This document shows, piece by piece, positions 54,665-63,320 of a DNA stretch of 64,000 bases (the stretch's first letter is position 1; every line of letters begins with the position of its first letter). A program made the position numbers and the translations under genes. Source of the DNA: Paracidovorax konjaci (GTDB lineage: Bacteria > Pseudomonadota > Gammaproteobacteria > Burkholderiales > Burkholderiaceae_C); contig NZ_FOMQ01000004.1 of the NCBI RefSeq assembly GCF_900112675.1, forward strand, positions 62,001 to 126,000. The letters run 5' to 3'. Under the pieces are notes generated by a model. That model was given only the letters and a program-made list of their open reading frames with translations. It had not been told where the DNA came from and searched no databases.

Positions 54665-55291
54665 ATGAAATTCAACCTATTAATCTCGCGCCAACGCAGA
54701 CGTTTTATCGAAGGAGGCATGGCGCTGGCAACGCTTTTTCTCTCGGCCTGCACAGATACATTATCGAGCAAGACTTCAAAGTTCGACAGTATCGACATCA
54801 CGAGTGCGGACTATGCCAAGGATTTTTTCCTAACGGATCAGGACGGGCAGACACGAAGTCTTCAAGATTTCCGCGGCAAGATTGTCGTGGTCTTCTTTGG
54901 ATTTACCCAGTGTCCAGATGTCTGCCCCACTACGATGGCAGAGTTGTCAGAGGTCAGGCAGGTGCTTGGCCAGGACGCGTCAAAGTTACAGACGATTTTG
55001 ATCACCGTAGACCCCGAGCGGGACACGCTGCCTGTGTTGAAGGCTTACATGGCCAATTTCGATCCAAGTTTTGTAGCCCTGCGCCCAACGCTGGAACAAC
55101 TCAAGACCGTGGCGACAGACTTCAAGATCTACTACAAGAAAGTCGGCGACTCGAAGACCGCATACTCAGTTGACCATACCGCAGGCACCTATATCTTCGA
55201 TGCGCAGGGGCGGATCAGACTGTTCGGACGCTATGGCAGCGGCGCGCAGGTGCTCGCGGGCGACATCCGGCGTTTGCTGGAAGGCGCCTGA
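54665..55291 (+). CDS. SCO1/SenC-family copper protein
   Basis: The 208-residue lipoprotein-like precursor (LFLSACTD suggests a lipobox Cys) has a thioredoxin fold with the Cu-binding motif GFTQCPDVCPTTMAEL and a conserved His in SVDHTAGTY. SCO proteins insert copper into cytochrome oxidase or act as redox or copper chaperones. It follows the DsbA-like gene by 8 bp. In this operon it likely handles periplasmic copper. Confidence 0.9.
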   Translation: MKFNLLISRQRRRFIEGGMALATLFLSACTDTLSSKTSKFDSIDITSADYAKDFFLTDQDGQTRSLQDFRGKIVVVFFGFTQCPDVCPTTMAELSEVRQVLGQDASKLQTILITVDPERDTLPVLKAYMANFDPSFVALRPTLEQLKTVATDFKIYYKKVGDSKTAYSVDHTAGTYIFDAQGRIRLFGRYGSGAQVLAGDIRRLLEGA

Positions 55292-55302
55292 CCTCCGCGA
55301 TA

Positions 55303-56247
55303 TCAATGCGAGTGGATGTGGTCCCCGGCCGAAGCTGATGGATGAGCGACGAAGTTGCAGCCATCTTCCGTGTGTTCGCACATCGTCGCCTCCATTTGCA
55401 GAGTGGTGTGTAAAACCTGGAAGCGTTTGGCAAGCATCTCCTGGAGTGGCCTGAGCAAAGATTCGGACTCCACACCTGGCTGGTAGACGACATGTGCAGT
55501 CAACGCGGCCTTGCCACTGGTCAGAGCCCAGACGTGCAGGTCATGCACACTCTGCACCCCGGGCACGGCCGCCATGGCCACCATAACGTCTGGGATTTTG
55601 ACCCCTTGCGGAACGCCTTCCAGCAAGATGTTCAGGCTTTCCTTCAGCAGCACCCAGGTGCGCGGTAGCACCCACAGCCCGATGGCCACGGCAATCAGCG
55701 GATCAACCCATACCCAGCCGGTGTAGCGGATCAACACAGCTCCTGCGATGACGCCAATCGAGCCCAGCATGTCGCTCCAGACCTCCAGATACGCGCCCTT
55801 GACATTCAAGCTATCGTCCTTGCCGCCGCTTAGCAAGCGCATGCTCATGAGGTTGATCACCAGTCCCAGGGCGGCGATGACGATCATGGCACCAGTCTGT
55901 ATCGCGGGTGGACTCTGAAACCGCTGGTAGGCCTCAAAAAGAATGTAGATGGCCACTCCGAACAGCAGCAAGGCGTTGAATGCGGCCGCCAGGATTTCGA
56001 ACCGATGGTATCCATACGTTCGAAGTGCATCGGCGGGACGTTTGGCCACTCGTATGGCGGCCACGGCGATGGCCAGCGCAGCGGTGTCCGTGAACATGTG
56101 GGCGGCGTCTGAAATCAGCGCTAGGCTGCCCGTCACGAGGCCGCCGACGACCTCGGCGATCATGAAAGCTGAAGTCAACCCCAGCGCCCACCAAATGGAG
56201 CGCTCCTTTCCTTCGGCCTGCAATGCGTGGCTGTGACCTGCGCTCAT
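55303..56247 (-). CDS. Cation diffusion facilitator (CzcD/ZitB-like)
   Basis: The 314-residue exporter of Zn, Co or Cd has six membrane spans and the CDF metal sites: LISDAAHMFTDTAAL in TM2 and YLEVWSDMLGSIGVI in TM5. A C-terminal cytoplasmic domain (QSVHDLHVWALTSG) and His ends (GHSHA at start, GDHIHSH at end) complete it. The ATG at 56247 is the family start. The frame is open further upstream for 37 codons into a truncated MFS gene, so read-through from the ars operon is possible. It converges with sco. Confidence 0.92.
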   Translation of the reverse strand: MSAGHSHALQAEGKERSIWWALGLTSAFMIAEVVGGLVTGSLALISDAAHMFTDTAALAIAVAAIRVAKRPADALRTYGYHRFEILAAAFNALLLFGVAIYILFEAYQRFQSPPAIQTGAMIVIAALGLVINLMSMRLLSGGKDDSLNVKGAYLEVWSDMLGSIGVIAGAVLIRYTGWVWVDPLIAVAIGLWVLPRTWVLLKESLNILLEGVPQGVKIPDVMVAMAAVPGVQSVHDLHVWALTSGKAALTAHVVYQPGVESESLLRPLQEMLAKRFQVLHTTLQMEATMCEHTEDGCNFVAHPSASAGDHIHSH

Positions 56248-56280
56248 GGCTTTTCTTTCGTTGAATTTTAAGTATTTGGC

Positions 56281-56358
56281 CGGCAGATAGTACGACGAGG
56301 CCCATGCCAGCGTCTGGGCCAAACCCAGCAGTACGGCGGTCGTGGTTCGGCTTTGCAC
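56281..56358 (-). pseudogene. 5' fragment of an MFS transporter gene, cut by the metal region
   Basis: The GTG start at 56358, 15 bp after the arsH stop, begins a frame reading TTTAVLLGLAQTLAWASSYY and then LPA, the N-terminal first span of an MFS transporter of the type often found after arsH. After about 26 codons the sequence switches to the AT-richer leader of the CDF gene. This marks a recombination junction near 56280. Confidence 0.65.
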
Positions 56359-56372
56359 CTAGACCAGGCCGG

Positions 56373-57089
56373 TCAGATGCTGCGCAGGTTGACTCGCTTG
56401 GACAGCGCTTCGGCGCTCTCGCGCCGCTCGCTGTAGCGGTCCACCAGGTAGCCGGCGCAATCGCGCGTCAGCAGCGTGAACTTCACCAGTTCCTCCATCA
56501 CGTCCACCACGCGCTCGTAGTACGGCGAAGGCTTCATGCGACCGTCTTCCTCGAACTCGGCGAAGGCCTTGGCCACCGACGACTGGTTGGGGATGGTCAG
56601 CATGCGCATCCAGCGGCCCAGCACACGCAACTGGTTAACGGCGTTGAAGGACTGCGAGCCGCCCGACACTTCCATGACGGCCAGCGTCTTGCCCTGCGTG
56701 GGCCGCACCGATCCGACCGACAGCGGTATCCAGTCGATTTGCGACTTTATGATGCCGGTCATGGCACCGTGGCGCTCGGGCGAGCACCACACCATGCCCT
56801 CGGACCACTGCGCAAGCTCGCGCAGCTCCTGCACCTTGGGATGGTCCTCGGGCGCGCCATCGGGCTGCGGCAGGCCGCGCGGATCGAAGATGCGCGGCTC
56901 GGCGCCCATGGCCTGCAGCAGCCGGGCCGCTTCCTCGGTGACGAGCCGGCTGTAGGAGCGCTCACGCACGGACCCGTACAGCAGCAGGATGCGCGGCGGA
57001 TGGGTCGCGCGCTCGGCCGGCAGCAGCCGCGCCAGGTCGGGCCTGCGGAAATGGTCGGCATCGACGTTCGGCAGTTCAGGGCTTTGCAA
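56373..57089 (-). CDS. arsH: Arsenical resistance flavoprotein ArsH
   Basis: ArsH is an NADPH-dependent FMN reductase that oxidises trivalent organoarsenicals. The 238-residue protein has the flavodoxin-like [20 protein letters not shown] and the ArsH motifs [23 protein letters not shown] and [18 protein letters not shown]. The most likely start is TTG at 57089, overlapping the arsC 3' end by 14 bp. Last complete gene of the ars operon. Confidence 0.94.
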   Translation of the reverse strand: MQSPELPNVDADHFRRPDLARLLPAERATHPPRILLLYGSVRERSYSRLVTEEAARLLQAMGAEPRIFDPRGLPQPDGAPEDHPKVQELRELAQWSEGMVWCSPERHGAMTGIIKSQIDWIPLSVGSVRPTQGKTLAVMEVSGGSQSFNAVNQLRVLGRWMRMLTIPNQSSVAKAFAEFEEDGRMKPSPYYERVVDVMEELVKFTLLTRDCAGYLVDRYSERRESAEALSKRVNLRSI

Positions 57090-57507
57090 TGCGGGCTCCC
57101 TTCGTGTCGATGACGGCCTCGCCGTCTTCCTTGGTGAACGCGCCTTGCTGCGGCTGGGGCAGCAGATCGAGCACCGCTTCCGAAGGCCGGCACAGCCGCG
57201 TGCCCAGCGGCGTGATGACGATGGGCCGGTTGATGAGGATGGGTTCCTGCAGCATGAAGTCGATCAACTGCGCATCGGTCCACGCCGTGCTGTCCAAGCC
57301 CAGCACTTCGTAGGGCGTACCCTTCTTGCGCAGCAGCTCGCGCGGCGTGATGCCCATGTCGGCGATCAGACGTTCCAGCGTGGCCCGGTCGGGCGGCGTC
57401 TTCAGGTACTCGATGACCTGGGGTTCCTCGCTGCTGTTGCGGATCATCGCCAGCGTGTTGCGCGACGTGCCGCAGGCGGGGTTGTGGTAAATCGTGATGT
57501 CGCTCAT
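57076..57507 (-). CDS. arsC: Arsenate reductase, glutaredoxin-dependent ArsC
   Basis: The 143-residue enzyme reduces arsenate to arsenite with glutathione and glutaredoxin. Catalytic Cys12 lies in [13 protein letters not shown], and arsenate-binding Arg residues are in [19 protein letters not shown]. It is the E. coli R773 type. It lies between arsB and arsH. It is one of two unrelated arsenate reductases in this operon. Confidence 0.95.
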   Translation of the reverse strand: MSDITIYHNPACGTSRNTLAMIRNSSEEPQVIEYLKTPPDRATLERLIADMGITPRELLRKKGTPYEVLGLDSTAWTDAQLIDFMLQEPILINRPIVITPLGTRLCRPSEAVLDLLPQPQQGAFTKEDGEAVIDTKGARIAKP

Positions 57508-57537
57508 GGTTGGTTCCTTGTTGGACGGTGGGCTTGT

Positions 57538-58824
57538 TCAGGCCAGGCTGAGACGCAGGGCCAGAGCCGCCAGCGTCACCAGCAGCACGGGCAGCGTGAG
57601 CACGATGCCCACGCGGAAGTAGTAGCCCCAGGCGATGGTGGTCCCCTTTTTCTGGAGCACGTGCAGCCACAGCAGCGTGGCCAGGCTGCCGATGGGCGTG
57701 ATCTTGGGGCCGAGGTCGCAGCCGATGACGTTGGCATAGACCATGGCTTCCTTCACCACGCCACTGGCCTGCGATGCGTCGATGGACAGCGCGCCGATGA
57801 GCACCGTGGGCATGTTGTTCATCACCGAGGACAGCAGGGCAGTGAGTACGCCCGTGCCGATGGCCGCGCCCCAGATGCCACCCTGCGCGAACACATCGAG
57901 CAGCGCGGCGATGCGGTCGGTCAGGCCGGCATTGCGCAGGCCGTAGACCACCAGGTACATGCCCAGCGAGAAGACCACGATCTGCCAGGGCGCTCCTTGT
58001 AGCACCTTGCGCGTGCTGATGACGTGGCCACGAGCCGCGACGGCCAGCAGCACCACGGCGGCCACGGCCGCGACCGCGCTGACCGGCACGCCCAGCGGCT
58101 CCAGGCCGAAAAAGCCGACCAGCAGAAGTACCAGCACCACCCAGCCGGCCCGGAAGGTGGCCGGGTCCCGGATGGCCTGCGTCGGCGTCTTGAGCTGGCC
58201 CAGGTCGTAGCGCGCCGGCACGCCGCGGCCGAAATACAGCAACAGCACCAGCAGGCTGGCCAGCACGGCGGCGATGTTCACCGGCACCATCACGGCGGCG
58301 TACTGGTTGAAGCCGATGCCGAAGAAGTCGGCCGACACGATGTTGACCAGGTTGGACACGATCAGCGGCAGGCTGGCCGTGTCGGCGATAAAGCCGGCCG
58401 CCATGACGAACGCCAGGGTCGCGGCCGGCGAGAAGCCCAGCGCGACCAGCATCGCCATGACGATGGGCGTCAGGATCAGCGCGGCACCGTCGTTGGCGAA
58501 CAAGGCCGCTACGGCTGCGCCCAGCAGCACGATGAAGGCGAACAGCCTGCGACCGCTGCCGCCGCCCCAGCGCGCCACGTGCAGCGCGGCCCACTCGAAG
58601 AACCCGACTTCGTCAAGCAGCAGGCTGATGATGATGACCGCGACGAACGTAGCTGTGGCGTTCCAGACGATGCCCCACACCACGGCGATGTCAGCCAGGT
58701 GCACGACGCCGAAGACCAGGGCCAGCACGGCGCCGAGCGATGCGCTCCAACCGATGCCCAGGCCTCGGGGTTGCCAGATGACCAGCACGAGCGTGAACAG
58801 AAAAATCAGGATGGCCGCGAGCAT
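57538..58824 (-). CDS. arsB: Arsenite efflux pump ArsB
   Basis: The 428-residue membrane carrier has about 12 spans and the ArsB/ion transporter signatures [19 protein letters not shown] and [19 protein letters not shown]. It extrudes arsenite or antimonite by proton antiport (alone, as no arsA is present). Length equals the R773 ArsB. It is between the two arsC genes. High GC, similar to the host. Confidence 0.95.
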   Translation of the reverse strand: MLAAILIFLFTLVLVIWQPRGLGIGWSASLGAVLALVFGVVHLADIAVVWGIVWNATATFVAVIIISLLLDEVGFFEWAALHVARWGGGSGRRLFAFIVLLGAAVAALFANDGAALILTPIVMAMLVALGFSPAATLAFVMAAGFIADTASLPLIVSNLVNIVSADFFGIGFNQYAAVMVPVNIAAVLASLLVLLLYFGRGVPARYDLGQLKTPTQAIRDPATFRAGWVVLVLLLVGFFGLEPLGVPVSAVAAVAAVVLLAVAARGHVISTRKVLQGAPWQIVVFSLGMYLVVYGLRNAGLTDRIAALLDVFAQGGIWGAAIGTGVLTALLSSVMNNMPTVLIGALSIDASQASGVVKEAMVYANVIGCDLGPKITPIGSLATLLWLHVLQKKGTTIAWGYYFRVGIVLTLPVLLVTLAALALRLSLA

Positions 58825-58904
58825 GGCGAGGGTCTTTTATGGGGAAATGGGAAGAATGAGGTATGCGGCCCGGTTGGGCCGCGAGGGAGGCCAGCAGCGT
58901 GCGT

Positions 58905-59411
58905 TCAATGCTTGGCCAAGTCCCGAGCCGATTGCTGCAGGGAGAGCTTGTCGATGGCGGCAGCGGGCAGATTGACGAGCAGTTCGACGCGGCGGCGGAT
59001 TGCCAGCAAAGTCTTGCGAAACGCGGCCTGCTTCTCGTCGGCTGTGCCCTCCACCTCGGACGGGTCCGGGTAGCCCCAATGCGCCGTGGCGGGATGGCCT
59101 GGCCAGATCGGGCACACCTCGCCGGCTGCGTTGTCGCACACGGTGATGATGAGGTCCATGTGCGGCGCTTCGGGCTTGGCAAACTCTTCCCAGCTCTTGC
59201 TGCGCAGGCCTTCGATGGACGCACCTGCACGTTGCAGTGCCTCCAGTGCGAGCGGGTTGGGCTGCTGGTTCTCGCGCGGGCTACTGCCCGCTGAAAAGGC
59301 GCGGAATCGGTCGCCGGCCATGCTGTTTAGCATGGCTTCGGCCAGGATGCTGCGGGCCGAGTTGTGGGTGCACAGGAACAGGACGTTCAGCGGCTTGGTG
59401 GTCGAGGTCAT
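58905..59411 (-). CDS. arsC: Arsenate reductase, LMW protein tyrosine phosphatase type
   Basis: The 168-residue enzyme has the phosphatase loop VLFLCTHNSARSILAEAML (catalytic Cys15) and the acid loop GYPDPSEVEG. It also has DLIITVCDNAAGEVCPIWPG, with Cys residues used for reduction in this class. It likely uses thioredoxin or a mycothiol/glutathione system. The ATG at 59411 is chosen over an upstream frame that lacks similarity. First enzyme gene after arsR. Confidence 0.93.
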   Translation of the reverse strand: MTSTTKPLNVLFLCTHNSARSILAEAMLNSMAGDRFRAFSAGSSPRENQQPNPLALEALQRAGASIEGLRSKSWEEFAKPEAPHMDLIITVCDNAAGEVCPIWPGHPATAHWGYPDPSEVEGTADEKQAAFRKTLLAIRRRVELLVNLPAAAIDKLSLQQSARDLAKH

Positions 59412-59440
59412 GGGATGTGGTTGGGTTAAGGGGAAATTGG

Positions 59441-59767
59441 TCAGCAGCGGCAGTCGGCCGCCGCGTTGGTGGTCGAGCACGCTGTACCCTCGCAGCAGTT
59501 CTCGGTGAGGTAGGCCAGCAGCTCGCTCATCGTGGTGAACGAGGCGCGATAGATGAGGTTGCGGCCCTGCCGCTCCTGGGTCACCAGACCGGCATGCGTC
59601 AGCTCCTTGAGGTGGAACGACAAGGTGTTACCGGCAACATCCAAGTGCTCGGCGAGTGCGCCCGGTGTTAAGCCCTCGGGGCCCGCGACGACCAGGGCAC
59701 GGAACAAGCGCAGGCGCAGTGCTTGCGCGAGGGCCGCGAGGGAACGGACAGCGTCAGCTTCTTTCAT
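59441..59767 (-). CDS. arsR: Arsenic-responsive repressor ArsR
   Basis: The 108-residue ArsR/SmtB-family repressor has an HTH in GALAEHLDVAGNTLSFHLKEL. It has no Cys in the usual alpha3 box. Instead there are Cys at the C-terminus, ENCCEGTACSTTNAAADCRC, which probably hold arsenite as in ArsR variants with C-terminal binding sites. It heads the leftward operon arsR-arsC-arsB-arsC-arsH and represses it until arsenite binds. Confidence 0.93.
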   Translation of the reverse strand: MKEADAVRSLAALAQALRLRLFRALVVAGPEGLTPGALAEHLDVAGNTLSFHLKELTHAGLVTQERQGRNLIYRASFTTMSELLAYLTENCCEGTACSTTNAAADCRC

Positions 59768-59800
59768 AAGTCAATCATACAACGATTATTGAATTATTCG
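59768..59800 (-). promoter_or_regulatory. Probable ars promoter/operator region
   Basis: An AT-rich stretch immediately upstream of arsR contains TATGAT (minus strand) as a candidate -10, TTTACG as a poor -35, and an imperfect dyad around AATAATTCAATAAT. It fits an ArsR operator but is not proven. Confidence 0.4.
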
Positions 59801-60348
59801 TAAACCTCACAAAGCCGTGCCATGGGCTCCCACCTGCCAGCGATGTTGGGAGGTCCGTAAAAGCGCTTCTTTTTGCCCAGCGCCATACAATCTCCCCTTC
59901 AGCAAATACTGATCACGAGCACCGGATTTATTCATCAACCCCTCCGGAATGAGTGCTCTGCAGCGCCGAAATTAGCAGCAGGCTGAGTCCTTGATTTCGC
60001 TGTCGGTGCCGCCGGATTTGGTGGCCAGGTTGCCGCAACGCTGGCCGGTGCCACCGTTTCTGGTGGCGTAGTTAAACCGGATTGCTTGGCGGTTATGCGG
60101 CGGAACATGCACCCTCAACGTGAGGCGCACCAGATCAAGAAAAACGCCCAGCTCCACGGAGTGAAGTTGGGCATTGTGTGGGTTGGGCGAAGCAACAACT
60201 TTGGCGCGGATGCAGGCCAGTTGCAGCAACTCTGTTGTTACAGAAGCACCTTCTGTGGCCTTGACCGCGTTAAGCCGTTGATTTTCAACGCCGCGCCAGA
60301 GCAATTACTTTGGCGCCCTACGTCGACAGTGGCTGGCGCGGTGAGAGC
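59801..60348. other. Junction region without a confident gene
   Basis: About 550 bp. Open frames on both strands are short and lack a recognisable family. On the minus strand one ends in a repeated pattern (NYATRNGGT and NLATKSGGT) that may be chance. Around 60150 a hairpin joins GCCCAGCTCC and GTTGGGC-type arms. Composition changes from the GC-rich ars genes to lower GC. I see no RNA gene. Confidence 0.4.
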
Positions 60349-60690
60349 CTATCGACGCTGCTCACCTCGGATCTTCGCCAGTGCAGCTAAGGCAGACTCA
60401 AGGCTGGAAGGCCTAGCGCCACCTTCTCGATTTAATCGCAAATGCAGTTCAACGTTCAGTGCCACGTCTGGAGTCGCTAAGCGGCTATTTTTGCGCGAGT
60501 TTTGAATGGCTGGGATGGTTTGGGGCTGAATGTTGAGAACTCTATCGCACGTAGTGCATACACCGACAAGCATGTTTTTAGCCAGGTTGCTGCCATCGCT
60601 AGACGTTACGTCTCGACGAACAAAGACCGTGGGGCGAACATCTAAACAGTCTTGGCAGAACGCCTTGCTTCGGTCGCCTTCGTGGAACAT
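60349..60690 (-). CDS. Small zinc-ribbon protein
   Basis: The 113-residue protein starts MFHEGDRSKAFCQDCLDVRP. It has two Cys pairs (CQDC and CTTC), forming a zinc ribbon over about 45 residues, with GVCTTCDRVLNIQP between helices. The ATG at 60690 has AGGA seven bases upstream, whereas the ATG two codons earlier has none at the right distance. Similar unnamed zinc-ribbon proteins occur near defence and toxin genes; here it is divergent from the Mrr-like nuclease. Function unknown. Confidence 0.72.
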   Translation of the reverse strand: MFHEGDRSKAFCQDCLDVRPTVFVRRDVTSSDGSNLAKNMLVGVCTTCDRVLNIQPQTIPAIQNSRKNSRLATPDVALNVELHLRLNREGGARPSSLESALAALAKIRGEQRR

Positions 60691-60825
60691 GTGCATTCCT
60701 GTTAAACCGATTGTGGACTAACGCGTATCGTACGTTCAACAGGGCCTGCGATGCATTTCGTTTGGAATAGCACTAGCCTAGACGAAACTATGTGAGTTTT
60801 TGCAGAAGAAACAAGGGAGAAGATC

Positions 60826-62013
60826 ATGAGCCAAGAGGCAACGCCCGACAACCCAGATGCCCACTTAGAGTCACTCATAGCGACCGTGCGAGGCATCACT
60901 GAGAACTGGGCTAGGCGGCATGATCTATGGCATGACTCAGCGCACAAGGAGCCGATCAGGCACTACAACTCTGAGCCTGGTGAAGGTGAGCCCATTCTTC
61001 TCTTGTGCTCGGCTGGTCCAGCCATGACTTCCATTGAGTGGGACGACGAACATGCCCAAGAACTTCGCGAGGAACTTGAGTGTGTCGGTGTGTACATGGA
61101 GCTTGAGGACCGGGTTACGGCTTGCTACTACCTTATCGACCAAGAGTCGACATTACAGAAGGCGTTTGATCAGCGTGCACGATGGCAGTGGACATGCAAG
61201 CTGATCGAGGGAGATAGCGCAGATGTGAGCGGTGACTTGTATCAGCACTTTGCAACCTATCCCGACGACTTCCACAAGCTTCACCATCGCGACTTCGAGA
61301 GGTTGGTAAGCAGCATTTTCGCGGCTAGGGGTTGGCGCACTGAGCTGGGGCCCGGCTCCGGTGATGGCGGCGTGGACCTTCGACTTTGGCAGTCTGATCC
61401 GATCGGAGATCTGCTTACGCTCGTCCAAATTAAGCGGCATGCACCACACCGGCCTGTACATTTGGATGCGGTCGCAGCTTTGGAGGCTCATGTCAATCGT
61501 GAGGGGGCAAATCGCGGCTTGGTCGTTACGTCGTCTCGTTTCCTACCAGGTGTGCACACATTTGCAGGTAAACAGAGGTTTCGACTTCAACTGGCTGAAG
61601 GACAAGATTTGCGGTCGTGGTGTTTGAAAGCAGCTCAAGAACAGGTGTCGAGCAGAAATAGAGCTTTGGCATTGGACACGATGCTGCCCTTGATGCAGGA
61701 ATTGCGTAGCGTCAATACACATCCGCGGCTGCTAGTCGGAGGCAGGAGCGCACCAGACTTTTGCGTTGTGGTCCGAGAGACCAAGACCTCGGCGCTTTTG
61801 GCTCGCATTCCTAGTGTTCTGATCTCAGGCGATATCCATCGCGGGCAGAGAATTCCTGTTCTCGACGGTTCGGTTGTAGAGGGCCCTTTTGATGGGGCAA
61901 AGGTTTTTCGTGCACAAAGGTCCGAGAAGGATGATCGCGTGTCCTATTGGGGGCGTCGTTCCCTGTATTGGCAATGGGACGGTAGCCCACAGAATCACGA
62001 GCACTGGGACTAA
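60826..62013 (+). CDS. Mrr-like restriction endonuclease-fold protein
   Basis: The 395-residue protein has a central Mrr-type nuclease domain (about residues 150-260): FERLVSSIFAARGW with Glu158, GSGDGGVDLRL with Asp184, and LVQIKRH with Gln201 and Lys203, the D-QxK catalytic pattern. Residues 1-145 are unrecognised and the C-terminal 130 residues carry a different small domain. Mrr nucleases cut modified or foreign DNA. The ribosome site is GGGAGAAG before the ATG. It is upstream of the ABC-3C genes, with a 310-bp gap. Role in defence is inferred. Confidence 0.82.
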   Translation: MSQEATPDNPDAHLESLIATVRGITENWARRHDLWHDSAHKEPIRHYNSEPGEGEPILLLCSAGPAMTSIEWDDEHAQELREELECVGVYMELEDRVTACYYLIDQESTLQKAFDQRARWQWTCKLIEGDSADVSGDLYQHFATYPDDFHKLHHRDFERLVSSIFAARGWRTELGPGSGDGGVDLRLWQSDPIGDLLTLVQIKRHAPHRPVHLDAVAALEAHVNREGANRGLVVTSSRFLPGVHTFAGKQRFRLQLAEGQDLRSWCLKAAQEQVSSRNRALALDTMLPLMQELRSVNTHPRLLVGGRSAPDFCVVVRETKTSALLARIPSVLISGDIHRGQRIPVLDGSVVEGPFDGAKVFRAQRSEKDDRVSYWGRRSLYWQWDGSPQNHEHWD

Positions 62014-62323
62014 CGGTCCCCGCTTGGCGATGTGTGGCTGCTTGCAGGGTATCAGTCTTTGCCTATGCCTCGCATAGCCAAAGTTGGCGTATACCGTGTT
62101 ACAACATGTGCATTGACGTTGCATCCGAAGTACAGCGGGAGGAGATTGTGTTCAAAAGAATGAGGCGCATGAGCGTCATTGAGGCGGCCAGCACTCCACA
62201 TCAGAGTGATGCGAGTCTGGCTTGCGCATCCCTACTGAGGTCAGTGCTGTTTCAGTTCGGAGTAGTAGGCATACAGCATCGTTGCCCTGGCCGCCTCTTC
62301 AACCGATCAGAGTAGCCAAGCCC
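62014..62323. other. Non-coding gap before the ABC-3C genes
   Basis: 310 bp with no gene I can support; short open frames have no family match. It probably contains the promoter of the downstream operon. GCATAGCC-type motifs near 62070 form no clear structure. Confidence 0.4.
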
Positions 62324-63115
62324 ATGACTACGACAGCGACGAAGCCAAAGCGAATCGACTACACGGACAACCAGCACAGCATTTTGTACGCGGAGACGGG
62401 GGGGTGCTGTCCTCTGTGTAGGGCTCCAATTCTCTTCCGAAAGCCCGGGGCCAAGAAGATCACGAAAAGCTATGAGGTTGCTCATATTTTTCCACTTCAT
62501 CCCACGCCCGCCCAGACTCAGGCGCTCGCAGGACGGACGCCCCCTATTGACATCAACGGTCTAGAAAACGTCATCGCGTTGTGCCCCACCTGTCACACAC
62601 GCTTCGACAAGAATTTTGAGATTGATGAGATGGATCACATCCGAAAATTAAAGGATAGGTTCCTCGCTGATGCAAAAGCCAAAGAGACGGCGGCCCAATA
62701 TGGGATTCAACAAGAGGTGTTTGGAATACTCGACAAAATCGCAGCTATGGGAAGCGACGTTGCAGCGATACCACCTGCCCAGTTTGAAATATCTACCGTC
62801 GAGAAGAAGCTGCGAAATGGGATGAGCCAGTTGCAGCAGAGTGAAATAAAGCTATATGCAACTAGCTACTACATCCGGATTCGAGACCATATCCGGCTTC
62901 TAGAGCAGAACGACCAACTTTCAATCCGAATTCTGCAGTCGCAGATACAAACCTATTATCTTGAGATGCAGCGACAGCATCCTGCTAATAAAGATGCAGT
63001 TTTTACCTATGTGGCTGAGTGGATAAGTAGTAGGACAGGAAGGTCAATGATTGCGGCCAGAGTTCTTACTTCATTTTTTGTCCAAAATTGCGAGGTATTT
63101 GATGCTGGTGCCTAG
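62324..63115 (+). CDS. HNH nuclease-type effector of an ABC-3C-like system
   Basis: The 263-residue protein has an N-terminal HNH domain: CCPLCRAPILF, then YEVAHIFPLHP, LENVIALCPTCHTRFDKN, giving the Cys4 zinc knuckles and His residues of an HNH nuclease. The C-terminal 150 residues are helical, as in the C-terminal module shared by ABC-three-component effectors. Start at ATG 62324 (MTTTATKPKRIDYTD). It overlaps the small middle gene by 14 bp. Likely the DNA-cutting effector of a defence system, from family knowledge. Confidence 0.82.
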   Translation: MTTTATKPKRIDYTDNQHSILYAETGGCCPLCRAPILFRKPGAKKITKSYEVAHIFPLHPTPAQTQALAGRTPPIDINGLENVIALCPTCHTRFDKNFEIDEMDHIRKLKDRFLADAKAKETAAQYGIQQEVFGILDKIAAMGSDVAAIPPAQFEISTVEKKLRNGMSQLQQSEIKLYATSYYIRIRDHIRLLEQNDQLSIRILQSQIQTYYLEMQRQHPANKDAVFTYVAEWISSRTGRSMIAARVLTSFFVQNCEVFDAGA

Positions 63116-63320
63116 TAAGTTCACAAGACTTGAAGAGTCGACCATCTTCAAGATGGCGAAGATTCTTCGGGGTAGGCCTGATTCTGAAAGTGTGTTGGAT
63201 CTTTATCGCCGAACGCGAAGCGTTTTTCAAGACGCAAGTGAATTTCTTCACGCAGTTGATGCACTATATGTGCTCGGAATGCTAGAGGTAGACGAATTGG
63301 GGCAGGTTAATTATGCTTAA
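63102..63320 (+). CDS. ABC-3C middle component
   Basis: The 72-residue protein starts MLVPSKFTRLEESTIFKMAK. It ends with a winged-helix-like stretch (FLHAVDALYVLGMLEVDEL), as seen in the small middle components that lie between effector and ATPase in ABC-three-component systems. It overlaps both neighbours (14 bp and 7 bp), so the three genes are one translational unit. GAGGT precedes the start. Confidence 0.75.
   Translation: MLVPSKFTRLEESTIFKMAKILRGRPDSESVLDLYRRTRSVFQDASEFLHAVDALYVLGMLEVDELGQVNYA

Noticed and set aside
56759-58594. 611-codon minus-strand frame overlapping arsB, arsC and arsH
   Set aside because: Out of frame with three clear ars genes and of low-complexity composition.
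60140-60190. GTTGGGC motifs and a hairpin, considered as attC or integron cassette end
   Set aside because: The arms are too short, the matching RYYYAAC is absent, and no integron integrase is present.
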